From Cucumis sativus (lineage: Eukaryota; Streptophyta; Magnoliopsida; Cucurbitales; Cucurbitaceae): a stretch of DNA of 64,000 nucleotides. A model generated the notes under the pieces. It saw only the letters and a list, made by a program, of their open reading frames with translations, had not been told where the DNA came from and did no database searches. Each line of letters starts with the position of its first letter. The first letter of the stretch is position 1. The stretch is from the NCBI RefSeq assembly GCF_000004075.3, contig NC_026661.2, forward strand, positions 21,294,307 to 21,358,306, in the 5' to 3' direction. Made by a program: the position numbers and the translations under genes. This document shows positions 25,117 to 36,995 of this stretch, in pieces.

Positions 25117-27648
25117 CTAGCAAAAGCATGAGTATGCCAAGTGATTCTTCTTTGTGATGTAAGAGGAGATGAAATTGGAAGCAGAGGCAGTGGGTTCTCT
25201 AATGGTGGCTGGAACCAGTATTTGATTCTTTCCCAAAGCAATCCTCTTGCCTGCAACATTTGAGTAGAAGAGACCGGAAATCGCTGGTACGAATACATCG
25301 CTTTGGCTACATAAGTAGAAGTCGATCACTTTCTCATATTCTGAACTTTTTGAATTCAAAAACTTTGCCTTCTGATCAGCAGGCATTATGCTTTCCTGCA
25401 AAAGTAGAAAGGTTACTCTCACAATCAATAATGGAAAAACTGCTCAACTCTCAGTAAGAGAGTATTCATAGTTTCGGTTAGAGTTTCGAATTCTAACCAA
25501 AACAATATTTAAGAAAAGGCAACAGTGGGGAAGATAAATCATTGTGTACTAACCTTTGTGTAAGTTTTTGGAAATAAATCCTTGAGATCATCAAGACTGT
25601 TTTCCCATCTCGGTTGAGTCAAGTATATGGTAGCATCCTTGTCGAAACCAATCTTCTTCAAAAACAAAGCTATGTCTTGTGCAGTGTAACAACTTTTACT
25701 TCCAGATGCCTCTTGACATCCATTTTCTCCCAACATTTCAATCCTCAAGTCGACTGCTATGAACTGACCATTGGACTTCCGACTCAAAGTTTTTAACCGC
25801 TCCATCATGGATTCAATCACCTCACTTATTTCTGGCTGCAACTCCAATGTTCCAAACATTGCCAAACATGGAACTGAATCACCATCACTTGATGTGGATG
25901 ACTTTTTCATATTTACTGAAGGGAAGTAAGTTGCGAGTCTTATGTTGCCACTTCTTTTAAAAACCTTCTCAACATGTTCCGAAATGTAATCTTCTGTAAC
26001 ACGATTTGGTACTTTAACAGCCGAGATCTTTTTTGGAGAGATGTCAGATGGCATCTGTTTTACTACTTTCACAACTCCTTCCAGGCTTCCGATGAACTTC
26101 TCGACATCATAAATATCCTCAAAGTTCCTGGAAGATTACGGTACTGTTAGATTTCAACCAGAATAGTCTCTCTAGAAATACTAGACAGATTAAAGAAGCA
26201 CAAATCTTTGAATAATGAGTGAAGCAATAGCAAATTCCAAGACAATAGAAGTGGAAACAAAGATCCTTTCGACAGAGGATCTTGCTCCAGCTAAAACGAA
26301 TATACAATCAAATGGGAATTGTTCTCTACTGTTTTCCTCGTTAGAACATACAACTTACCATTTATCTCCCACCTCTTTCCCTCTGATATCTGGGACAACA
26401 AGAGTTGCACCTAGATATCTTGCCACAACTACCGCATCAGTAATCTGAAAACATACAATAAACATCAAGGACATTCAGTAAAATGAAGGGAAGGCAATGC
26501 TAGATGACAAGTACGAAGATCTGAGAAGAACCAAAACAATAATGCAACAAATGGGGAATTTTAGAGCAAGAAGCCAGAGTATTATGCTGAAATTACTTCA
26601 AAACATGATGGTTAGTTAGCCACTAAATAACATGAACCTCAGTACTAATGTTCAGTGCTCCACTAAGTTAATTGTTTAAAAGTCGCAACCAATTATAGTA
26701 TAGCTCAACTGGTTTAAGCATACACTCTAAGTGGTAGGTCAGAAACAAGGATCCAATCCCAAACGTAAACGTTGTGGAATTACAAAAACAAAAACCAATT
26801 GAATCGAATCATTCGATTGAGTACCTGCGAGACATGGTATTCAGGACCATCAGTCAATGAAAAAGTGACATACCCCTTTGATTCCTGCCCCTCATCTGCT
26901 TCCAAATCCAACAAAAGAATAATGAGAAAATGGGAAGGATAAGAGATACAAAAGCACGATAAATGGAAGTTAGGTTTCACTCATTTTTCAATTCGGATAG
27001 AAATGAAATACTAACCAGATTCGGGTTTACTCCAACATTGTTTTAGCTCTAGCACATCATTTTTCAACTGAACGTCACTTTTTTTGTGGATGCTGCGCAT
27101 TGTTGTTACTTTTACAGCATCCTTAGTTGGCCCTGGAAATTTTTCCTTCAAAACAAAAGCAAGATACAACGCAATCAACCAGGATTCTAGTTTCTTAAAC
27201 TTGATTTAAAAGAAACAAAAAATCACTCAGTCTAATACAAAGGAAAAATGCGCTTGGTTTTACTGGCAGATTAGAGAAAGTAAACAACCATAATCTAGTA
27301 AATTCCGTAGTTAATACTCTAACTCGAAAAAGCAGAGATACTATAGTTGTTACTAGTACTACACCCAGAACAAAATCCCAACAAAAACGAGCAAGAACGA
27401 CAATAAAAAGCAAAAGAAAAGAAACCAGAATTAGAGAAAAACAGAGACTAGAGGAATTGTACAGCAGAAGATCTCGAGATGAGAAGGGGAAAAAAAAACA
27501 GAGGAAAAAGCAGATCGAAAAGGAAATGAAGGTTTAGAGGATGTACTTGAACGGAATCAAAGTGGTCTCGCTTGATCATATGGCCAAGCATGACGAACAT
27601 AGTGAGAGTGAGTATGCCGGCCAGAACTTGTCTCAGATCCACCCCCAT
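25117..27648 (-). CDS. MSR: MSR-type O-fucosyltransferase-like protein (mannan synthesis related)
   Basis: This is a Golgi protein of the plant O-fucosyltransferase-like (GT65-related/GT106) group. Arabidopsis MSR1 and MSR2 promote glucomannan synthesis, but their enzymatic activity has not, to my knowledge, been proven. There are six exons, minus strand: 27648-27547, 27145-27016, 26895-26825, 26444-26359, 26127-25554 and 25395-25117, summing to about 413 aa against about 422 in Arabidopsis. Residues 11-25 (GILTLTMFVML) form the single N-terminal membrane anchor. Family stretches include KGYVTFSLTDGPEYHVSQ, GATLVVPDIRG, YLTQPRW, VFVPAISGLFY and the C-terminal KKNHLAYSCFC. The start is the first ATG, and its first 11 residues match MSR1 closely as I recall it. 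Exon 3 has a tandem AAGCAG acceptor. Intron 3 carries a SINE. Confidence 0.93.
26695..26792 (+). mobile_element. tRNA-derived SINE-like insertion in MSR intron 3
   Basis: An A-box TAGCTCAACTGG (26701-26712) and a degraded B-box GGATCCAATCC (26749-26759) stand at tRNA-like spacing, followed by an A-rich end. An 8-nt repeat aaccaatt flanks it (26687-26694 and 26793-26800). It lies antisense to the gene. Confidence 0.55.
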
Positions 27649-28120
27649 TGCAGTTGAGAGATCGTGGTCTTGAGGTTACAGTAACAGTAACAGTGTCTGA
27701 AGAAGAAGAAGAAGAAGAAGATTAAGGAGTGGAATGAATGGAGGATGGAAATGAGAGGTTGACGATGGCAAAGCAAAATGGAAGGATTGAGAATTTGGTA
27801 ATGGAACTGTGGATGACGCTGTTCCAACCTCTCCCTCTCTCTCTCTCTTCTCTCTGATTATGAAACAAATATCAAATTTCTTTCCTTCTTCTTCTTCTTC
27901 TTCGTCTTATTGTTCTTCAGCACGCAATTATTTATTTATATTTACAAATACAATAAACACCACCGACACTTCCCTCCCAATTTCACTGCCTCCTTCCTTA
28001 GTCTTCCTTTTTCATATCCCTTCCCTTTCTTTTTTACTTTTCTTTAAGAAAAATCAATTTATACCCTTCCAATTAGGGCTTTTTTCCTCCTATAGCCAAA
28101 TCAATTTTCTATCTATTTAA
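27649..28120 (-). promoter_or_regulatory. MSR upstream region with GAA/CTT and CT microsatellites
   Basis: Read on the minus strand, the leader contains a (TTC)n run just upstream of the ATG (plus-strand gaagaagaagaag near 27700). CT/TTC-rich tracts follow near 27826-27850 and 27885-27905. Such pyrimidine tracts (Y patches) are common around plant transcription starts; no clear TATA box was identified. Confidence 0.35.
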
Positions 28121-28500
28121 CATCATTATAGACGCATATAATAGTCTTTCAACTATAGATTTGGATATTTAAAAAAAAAATTAATAATTAATAATAATAA
28201 TTAAATAAAATATGTTTACACATCATATAAAAAAATGTACTAGACACAATTTTGTTACAAGGGGGAAATAATTTGTTAATGTTACTTTAATGTAATGGGA
28301 AGTTCTCGAAAATAAATGAAAGAAAAAAAAGTTTATGATAACGGATTTCATTTCACTTCCATTTTCAAAATTACAAAAAGTATGAAATTTAGATTGTCGT
28401 CTAATTTTCCATTTTTAATTAGACTTGATATATTTGGTAACTTCATTATAAACAAATAGATTATTTATTCTTCCAATTAAAATGCATAATTGAGTGATAC

Positions 28501-28750
28501 TAGGGGTGAGCATAATGAACAAAAAAATTGAGCCAACTGATCAAACCGAAGTCTATTGGTCGAAAAATGATCGGGATCAATTTCGAAAAGTTTCAAATTG
28601 AGAAATTCCAAAAGTTATTTTTAAGAGTTAAACCAATCGACTGATCAACTCTTACTAATAGATATTGAGGTCAGTTTGACACTTTACTAAACAAATTACG
28701 GTAGATTTTGTTAAAAAAAAAAAATCAATTTCGACCGACTGATCATCCCT
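28501..28750 (+). mobile_element. hAT-like MITE, copy 2
   Basis: The 250-bp element has termini TAGGGGTGA and, on the minus strand, TAGGGATGA. It is flanked by an 8-bp duplication with one mismatch (28493-28500 agtgatac; 28751-28758 ggtgatac). TIR sequence and 8-bp duplication fit the hAT superfamily. The interior (aaaagtttcaaat, gaccgactgatca) matches the element at 1010-1251 on the opposite strand. It is non-coding. Confidence 0.8.
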
Positions 28751-28759
28751 AGGTGATAC

Positions 28760-30940
28760 TATACACACATATATATATTTTTTGCATTTATAAATTTGTC
28801 GGTTAAATTTTTTTTTTTTTTTCAATTTCAATAAATAGAAGGAGGATCTAAAACTTCCGGCACGAGAAAGTACATAATGCTTTGTATGAATTAAATTATT
28901 GTTGGGTCCACCAAAAAAAAAAAAGTTTAAATAACAACACTTTGTGTGTTTTCACTTGTGTTGATATTTAGTATGCAATTCTACCAATTTGGTAAAAGGA
29001 TGGAGAAATCATTACTTTACCACTATCTTATAAAACATTCCTTAACATTCCATATTAAGTTGATTTTCACTATAACATATTTATAGCTTGCATGTAATAT
29101 GCATTATTCTTTTTTTTCTTTCTTTCTATTTTTTGAATATTTACTTAACAACAATAGTTGATATGTTAAAATATAGGCCACTCAGAGTTGTTCGGTCTAT
29201 GTTTCATTGGATCCCAAAATTGGTCAAGAAATCATTTTGTCATATGTTTGCAAAATATGTACACTTTCTTTTATAATGTAGGTAGGATGGAGGATGTGAC
29301 CTTAAACTTTGAGTTAACGTATGCTATAATTATTTGTCAACTTAACTATATTCAAGTTGAGATTTGTTTGAAAAAATATTGATTTTCAAGTTGATAGTAT
29401 ATATATATATATATTAAAAATAAATAAATAAATTAACATTGTTTTCACTTCACGTAACAAAACCACTAAAAACAAAGTTTGCTACACTTGATTTTTCCAT
29501 GAAAAGTAAATATTTTGTCAAATGTTCTATTTTTTAGTTAATAACTATTTTTGAATAATACTAAAAACATGGCTTTCTAACTAGCCTAATGTAATTCAGT
29601 ACAAATACAATTATTATTGAGATAAGTTTGTCTTGGTAGAAAAATTTAAAGGATGATATTATTAACACAAGTTTTATATTATATTAGTACAATTTAGAAA
29701 GATTTGAATCACAGATCTCGTTAATAAAATTATGTTATTTTACGATGATAAGCTTCGTTTTCAAAATTACATTTACGTCGTTTTCATCCATAAAAATGAG
29801 AAGAAAAACACCACATGTAACATTACTTTTTGGGATAGTAACAAAAAAAAATCTTCATGGGCTGCCGTTCCAAATGAGAGTGAGGACACTGCAGTGATGT
29901 CTACATATATGTATATACATCGGCCACGTGGAGCCCAATGATTGGTTGGGTTAGATAAATAAAGTAAAAGTAGGTCAACATTATTGGCTACATTTATATT
30001 GACTAATTTAAATAATTCTGATCAATAAATAAATAAAATTTTAAAAAAATGGTTAATGGCTAATGGGGTTGAAACCAAGGGTTAGAGTTAGGAACCCATT
30101 TTCTAAAGTTAAGATTTCTGACGCTGATTTTGTTTTTTCCTTAACTCCAACTCTCCAACTCAGTCCCTTACCTACTCCCTTTATTTATTTATTAATTGCA
30201 ATAATATCTTCTTCTTTTTTTATTTTAGTTCTCAATTATCATTCCTTCCATCAATTTTTCATTTTTATGTTGAAATTTTGATGTTGAAAGATTTGGGTTT
30301 AAATACTCATGTGTTTCTCAAGGCTTATTTATTCTAATACTCTATCTAATTATAAATTTTATACTTTCAACTTGATTTTATATATATATATATATATAAA
30401 TAAGTTAGTAAAATAATTAAGGGCATGTTTTAATTGATTAGAGAATTTTTTTTCCAAATAAGTTAATTTTTTTATTTAAACTATTTTTTATATATGAAAA
30501 GTTGACTAAAAAAACTCTAGAAGTGTTTCAAATTTATTTGGGTGATTTTTGAAATAATTGAAATTCTTTCACCATTATTCTAAAAACATGAATTTATAAA
30601 AGCACATTTGAAAATATACAATCAAATATTACATGTTATTTTAGATGACAAAATACATGATTTTAGTCAATTTTGGGTAATTTTAACAATTTTAAAAGCA
30701 AAAAAAAAGACCTTTTTAAATATATGAAAATGAACCAAAATTTTACTTAAAAGTATTTGTTATATTTTGTAAATATTGTGTAACAATTTTATCATTTACA
30801 ATAATTTTATTTTATTTGCATGATTTAAAGTATGGTCCAAATAATATTTTTAAACGACTAGGAAAAATGATTGTTAAGAAAAGTTAGAGAAAATAGAAAA
30901 AAAAAAGTGATGAGTAGATTTTTTTTTTTTTTTTTTAAAA
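28760..30940. other. AT-rich intergenic DNA, no gene seen
   Basis: It contains A/T homopolymers, TA microsatellites near 29399-29415 and 30380-30398, and a relic of the 3540-4140 repeat near 29460-29540. The small open frames lack coding character. Confidence 0.5.
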
Positions 30941-30949
30941 GGGATAATT

Positions 30950-31320
30950 TAGAGTGGGGAAGGGAGGGGTTGGGGTTTGGGTCAAATCTGTTTAACGGTT
31001 AATAGGGCTGAGATTGCGTGTACTTTCCGAATTAGCGGACTAATTAAACTAAACTTCTTCCATTTTCTTTTTGTCATCCAATCCTTTTTTCTTCCCCCAA
31101 AAGAGAAATAAAAAGTAGTGATTGAGGTCACCTTCATTTTCTAAATTCGTCGGGTTGTGACGTCGTTTTCCTCCGCCCGGCTGATTTTAGTTGACTCAGA
31201 ATCATCCTTCTCCTCCATAAATGCCTTGATTTCCGATTCCGATTCCGATCACGACCGGAGAATGTGATCCGCTCGATTCCGATCCGACGTAGCCATAGAT
31301 GTAGGAGTCTGTATGGTCAA
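30950..31320. other. Unexplained GC-rich island
   Basis: It is markedly richer in G+C than its kilobase-scale surroundings. It holds TGACGTCG (bZIP-type core, near 31158), TTGACTC (W-box core, near 31191) and a short (CCGATT)n run near 31231-31250. It looks like a promoter plus leader, on either strand. The plus-strand AG|GTAGGA near 31302 could be a 5' splice site leading toward EXO70G. The minus strand offers only frames of 15-25 codons. No protein can be assigned. Confidence 0.3.
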
Positions 31321-31329
31321 ACAAAAAAG

Positions 31330-33632
31330 AATTCCAATCAAAACAAAATTATATATTTCATATTTTTAGATATATGTTTGATAGCATAGAACTAATAAAA
31401 TTGACAAACTATTTGTCCTCAAAACAAAACCATTTAAACACAAAATTTGTAAATATTTTGTCTTCTCATAAACAATTATTAATAAAAAAATAAAACATTT
31501 TGACAAAAATATTTACAAGGTTAAGTGATTTAGATAGTTTATCAATTTTTTCTATTTAAAAAAAAGTACCATTTATTTATGTACATGTTTTAGATTAAAA
31601 ATTAAAATTTTTATTTTAAATTATAAAACTCTTGAAAATATTTACATATAGAGTAAAACATTATACGATAGACTATCATGTTCTAGTATGTTGGTAAGTA
31701 TTTTAGTTTAATTTGCTATATTTGATAATCACCTTTTTTTTTTTTGTATAATTATTATTTATTAGTATTAGATAATCTGACATACATGGTTTTATCTTTA
31801 TTTAATATAATTTTGTACTTTAAACTTTTAAATATAATAAAAACAAAAAATGTATTGTATTCACAATTGAATCTGAAGACAATTTTTAGAAACAAAATTT
31901 CGGTATCAATAACTTATATTCGTTAACTCAGTAAATCTAAAAACACAAAAGGCGAAGATCAACTGCTTTGCTGCTCTTCTAATTTCTCTATTGTCTGTGA
32001 CTAGTCCTTGTAATAAGGCATTTAAAATTCCAAATCACTGTAGACAAATACATAGAGATTCCTTTATTCTACCACTTGCCACTATAAATCTAAATCATCT
32101 TATTATTCATCTTCTCTTTCATTTGTGGATTCCCATGGCCATGATAGATTCAACACGAATAAGATATTTATGGGTAAAGGACTGAATTTTGTCTATGTGT
32201 CTCTGTATGTTTTTAGCCAACTTGAACATACCCGAATGATTAATGGCACATGACTTTGGTCTAGAAGTTAAAAGCTTGAATCTACTAAAATTTTCCTTCC
32301 TCCCTATGGTTTGAGTTTAGTTACAATAGGATCTACATGGTTGGGTCAAATCTAATGCTTATGGTATTGAATACTTGACATGTCTAACTTGAACCTAATT
32401 TAACTAAAACATATATGATTCGGTCAATCTCTAAAGGTAAGAGGTTCGAATATACCTATCCCACTTGTTGTTGAACTTAAAAGAAAGAAAAGGTTTAACA
32501 TGTTTTATTGACATGCAATGAGATGATGTTGGCCAACTTTATTAGATGAAGAATAAATGAGCAGGGTGTTTGTATAGGTAAAGGATAGTTTAAGAATAAT
32601 TTATAAGGCTTAACTACTTATAAAGATTAAAATGAAATAAACTAAATCAAAACTACAAAAGCTAAATTGATACTTTTACAGAACGATACAAACAACCATA
32701 TGAGCCAATATTTGTAATTTAAATATACTTTTAAATTAGTTCATATAATCTTAGGAAGTTTTCTAAATTTTCATGGGTTCTTCTAATAGTTTCATAATAT
32801 AGTGTTGACTGTTGAGACTCCAACACCTCTGTTGTAATTGCTATCATTGCCACAGGAGAGATCTCCAACCAAGTAGAAGCATAAATGAGTTTAAAAGAAG
32901 CCCCAAACTGCGTACTTCGACATTGATTTCTGGATGGGTAATTATTATTACCATTGACTTCCACAACAAAACAGTGAAATACAATAACTTTAACTTGAAG
33001 TGTTTTACCCTTCTCTTTTCCAGTGAAGTTAATTCTAAAGTATTTTGACTCGCATGCTGAGGCCATAATGTCATTGAATTTCAAATCTTTTTCCAGGAAA
33101 ATAGTAGCAGAACAATTATAAACTATTTTATCAATTACTAGCTGAATTCTTAAGTTGACCAAGTCAAATATTGGAAGTCAGATGGGCAGGACGAAATTAC
33201 TCCAACCTTAACTGAGTGCTTTATGAATTAATGGATTATTATAAACATTCTTTCACATTATTGACTTTTAGCAGCTTTCTCATGGGTGGTTGGTTGTTGC
33301 TTCAGTTTCTTTTAAGTCTTTAACCTGATGTATATAAAATTCTTAAGTTTGAAGACTGGTTTAATTTTCTTTACTTTTACGTGCACATACAAAAGGTAGT
33401 TGATCAGAACTTGTGTCCTACGGTGGGTGAGAGATTTTGCAAGTGAGGTTTGGTTTGAAATGGCAGCCTTTTCATTTCCCTGATTGTTAAGTTTGGTGAA
33501 GAAAAAGTGAAAGGAGTGACATTCAAGAAACCAGACAACCATTTTCTAAACTAAAAATAGTAAAAAGAATAAATAAAATTGCAAGACAATATATAAGCTT
33601 AAGTAGTAATCGAACCTGTTATTTCATCGTCA
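31330..33632. other. Intergenic DNA upstream of EXO70G
   Basis: The region is AT-rich. A relic of the 3540-4140 repeat lies near 31400-31510, and B-box-like fragments of tRNA-derived SINEs lie near 32260 and 32443 (GGTTCGAATA). A 143-codon minus-strand open frame at 32731-33162 lacks an ATG at its upstream end and is not recognised. No convincing gene is seen. Confidence 0.4.
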
Positions 33633-35657
33633 ATGGACGAGATGGAAGCCACTGGAAAGCTTGTTGCAGCTAGACAGCTCTTGAAAACTGGCCTCGAAAG
33701 ATCGAGAGACATTGAATCTAAATTGGCCAATGCTGGACCAAGATTGAGAGACAAGGCTCAAAGACTCGCAAGTTTGGAAGCCAAGCTCCTTAAGATTCAG
33801 AAGTGTAATTCTTTTGGTGTTGGAGACCAGATAGATCATGCCATTGGACTTGCGACCGCGCTTCTTAATGTTTTCAACACCGTTTCTGAACTTCAGAAGT
33901 CACTCACGGCAGATTCTTGTTCTCAACTCTCCAGTTACCTTTCTGTCATGAAACGGTTTGAAGAAGCACTTGAATTTATTTCTGATAATTGCAGCATTAC
34001 AACTCAGTGGTTGGATGGAATTGTTCGATTTGTTGAAGACAACAGAATAGTCGATGATCAACGTCTTCTCAATGTCAAAAACTCGTTGGCAATACTTTGC
34101 GAGTTGCAGACAGTTGAGAACGATGCTCGTATTGATGGAGGGCCTCTCGATTTTGCATTGAACAAGCTTGAATTTGAGTTCAGGAGGTTATTGAGAGACC
34201 ATAGCGTTCCTCTTCGTCTGGCTCCACCCTTATTGGCCATTGAAAACCAAGGCTTCATTGGTTTCTCACTATTGCCAGAATTTGTAGTTCAAGAACTACA
34301 ATCAATTCTTACTAGACTGAAAGCCAATGGTAGAATTGAAAACTGTATATCAATATATATCGAAATTCGAAGTTCAAATGCTGAACTTAGTTTAAGAACT
34401 CTTGGTTTGGATTATCTTGAAACATCAGTTGATGACTTGAGCAACATGCGGAGCATTGAAGATCATATCAACAAATGGAGCAAGCATCTTGAGCTTTCTG
34501 TGAAGCAAGTATATGAACCTGAATGTAAACTCTGCAACGACATGTTTGAGAAGATTGAATCTGAAATCAGAACTAGATGTTTCGCTAAGATTGCATCACA
34601 GTCGGGCTTTATATCCCTTCTCCGATTTGGGAGGAAAGTCACCCAAACAAAGAAGGACCCCATCAAGCTCTTAAACCTACTTGACGTTTTCTTGGTTCTA
34701 GACAACCTAAGGACAGACATTAACAAGTTGTTTGGTGGGAAAGATTGCACAGAGATTCAAGCTGCAACAAGAGATCTTGTAAAACGAGTCGTAAACGGCA
34801 TATGTGAGGTTTTCTCTGAACTTCCAATCCAAGTTGAGTTGCAAAGACAGAGTTGTCCTCCAGCAGATGGTGGCATTCCAAGCTTGGTAAGCTTTGTCAC
34901 AGATTACTGCAACAAGCTACTTGGGAACCATTACAAACCAATCCTAAACCAGATTTTAATCATCCATCAAAGCTGGGGGCAAGAGACATGTGAAGAAAAC
35001 CTTCTAGAGAACCAAATTTATCTAATCATAAAAGAACTTGCTTTAAATCTAGATGCATGGGCAAAAGCCTACCAAGATATGTCAAAGTCCTACTACTTCA
35101 TGATGAACAACCACTGCCATTTTAGCAATCTAAAAGGTTCAAAACTGGGTGAAATGATGGGAGATGAATGGTTAAACGCACACAACCAATACAAGGAATA
35201 TTATGCTGCACTTTACCTGAAAGAAAGCTGGGGAGAGCTTCTCAGCCTTCTAAATCAAAAGGGTGAGCTTCAATTTGAAGGCGAGAAATGGGAGGATACC
35301 TATCTGTTGAAGAAGAGGGTAAAAAAGTTCTCTCAGGCATTTGAACAAACATGTAGAAGGCAATCGAAATGGGTAATTTCAGATGAGGGTTTGAGAGAGA
35401 GAATTTGCCTACTTTTAGTGCAGACGATTGTGCCAGTTTATCTGAAGAATTTCGAAGCTTTGATCGAACATGATCGAGGCGCAGCTAAGTATTTGAAATA
35501 TACTGCAGAGAGTATGGGGAGTGTGATCAGCTCCATGTTTCGGCCCCCAACGTTGAGTGTGCAAATTAGAAGCAACGGTCACACCCATTCCCGCTTCATT
35601 ACCAAGATCAAGAGCCTTGTTACCAATCAGTTTCGCGCGTCCATTACTGCTTCGTGA
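33633..35657 (+). CDS. EXO70G: Exocyst subunit EXO70, clade G
   Basis: This is a subunit of the octameric exocyst, which tethers secretory vesicles to the plasma membrane; EXO70 proteins bind membrane lipids and recruit the complex. It is a single uninterrupted frame of 674 aa, starting at an ATG preceded by 'catcgtca'. The N-terminal 120 residues are helical and coiled-coil-like (EMEATGKLVAARQLLKTG, then RLRDKAQRLASLEAKL). The C-terminal two thirds carry the Exo70 fold, including KKDPIKLLNLLD, VSFVTDYCNKLLG, YYFMMNNH and AAKYLKYTAE. Clade G assignment rests on recalled similarity to Arabidopsis EXO70G1/G2 (about 660-690 aa); the canonical EXO70A1 is clearly different. Lack of introns is usual for most plant EXO70 clades. 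A second exocyst subunit, EXO84B, lies 12 kb downstream. Confidence 0.93.
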   Translation: MDEMEATGKLVAARQLLKTGLERSRDIESKLANAGPRLRDKAQRLASLEAKLLKIQKCNSFGVGDQIDHAIGLATALLNVFNTVSELQKSLTADSCSQLSSYLSVMKRFEEALEFISDNCSITTQWLDGIVRFVEDNRIVDDQRLLNVKNSLAILCELQTVENDARIDGGPLDFALNKLEFEFRRLLRDHSVPLRLAPPLLAIENQGFIGFSLLPEFVVQELQSILTRLKANGRIENCISIYIEIRSSNAELSLRTLGLDYLETSVDDLSNMRSIEDHINKWSKHLELSVKQVYEPECKLCNDMFEKIESEIRTRCFAKIASQSGFISLLRFGRKVTQTKKDPIKLLNLLDVFLVLDNLRTDINKLFGGKDCTEIQAATRDLVKRVVNGICEVFSELPIQVELQRQSCPPADGGIPSLVSFVTDYCNKLLGNHYKPILNQILIIHQSWGQETCEENLLENQIYLIIKELALNLDAWAKAYQDMSKSYYFMMNNHCHFSNLKGSKLGEMMGDEWLNAHNQYKEYYAALYLKESWGELLSLLNQKGELQFEGEKWEDTYLLKKRVKKFSQAFEQTCRRQSKWVISDEGLRERICLLLVQTIVPVYLKNFEALIEHDRGAAKYLKYTAESMGSVISSMFRPPTLSVQIRSNGHTHSRFITKIKSLVTNQFRASITAS

Positions 35658-36995
35658 CTTCATATTAACTTTAGCCTCATCAAATACTTAAATTTGTGAC
35701 ATAGTTTAGTTTAAAATTAGACTCATTTAGTGAAAAAACTTGTTAAATTATTTATAATTATAGCAAAGTATCAAAATTTATTACTCTATCACAACACATA
35801 TGGTAGTTTATCTTAGTTTATCGCGTCTATCTTAGATAAGTGGTTATATTTTAGTTTGTTTTTCTATATTTGAAAATAACTCTAATTTATTCTACAAAAG
35901 TTTCTAATGAGATATTTTAAAGACGATGAATAGTAAAAAGTTAGAGATAATATATCCACTACGAACATTATCTAATGATTTTATTTTTAGTTTAAATCAT
36001 ACATTATCGTGTGATGCATTGTTTTATAAGACAAATTAACTTTTACACTTTTGAATGATTGGTGAAATTTAATATCGAGGATAATTGTAATGAGTACCAT
36101 TTTTTAGATTAATAATTAAGTGCATAGAAACATTTTAAAAGAATTGCAAATATATGATAAACTTTAAAATTTTGATTTACATTTTGTTGTATATTATATG
36201 TACAAATACTTTGGACCTATTTGTTATATTTGTCACTGTTGATATATATACAGCCACAAAATAAAAGTACATCAAATTCTATCACCCTTTAGAACCCCAA
36301 ATTATTTTGTTATATTGTCGACACTTATCATAAGCAAGGGGAAAACACTTTTGGCTATGTTTGTGTGCTTCTAAATTCTACAACTAGTTACATTTCCTCA
36401 CATATGGTTCGAAATCTCCACTAGACCTTTTAATGTCGAGGCAATGGAAATTATGTAGGTCTTCAAGTTGCCCTTCAAAATGAAGCTACTACTATTTTCA
36501 TCTTTTTTAATTAGTCGTAATGAATATTATCGATCGTTATATCCAAAGGTTCAATGTTTGATTTTGGAGATTAGGGATTTAACTTCTTTTAGTGTCATTT
36601 CAACTCGGGGTACACCCCCAAATATCTTCACTCATATTCAAATTATCTTATTTCATTGGTTTATGTTATTATTCTAATCCCAACAACTTTATCACAAGTC
36701 ATGAGTGTGAATCAATTTTTCTTTCGTTTTTTGCATCTTGAACAAAAATAAATAAATTAATACACCAATTTGGATGGTTTGGTGGGAGAGAATACATAGT
36801 TTCAAAATCAATAGTAAAGTGGATAATATGCTTAAGTTGGGGGATATTTCTCAAATCGACATGTCGTCCATAGATGGTTTGAGAGTTTAGGCAAGAAGAA
36901 AAGCATGACATGTCGGCGTTGGAACTGTCACCACTCGGCTTCGCTTGATTAGCAATCAACTAGATAACCATGGAATCCATTCAAGCTTGATCAAA
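35658..36995. other. Intergenic DNA, no gene seen
   Basis: It is AT-rich with a relic of the TATCA-type dispersed repeat near 35,750-35,880. The last 100 bases become GC-richer and form the leader of the following gene. A 6-codon upstream frame begins with the ATG at about 36970. Confidence 0.45.
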
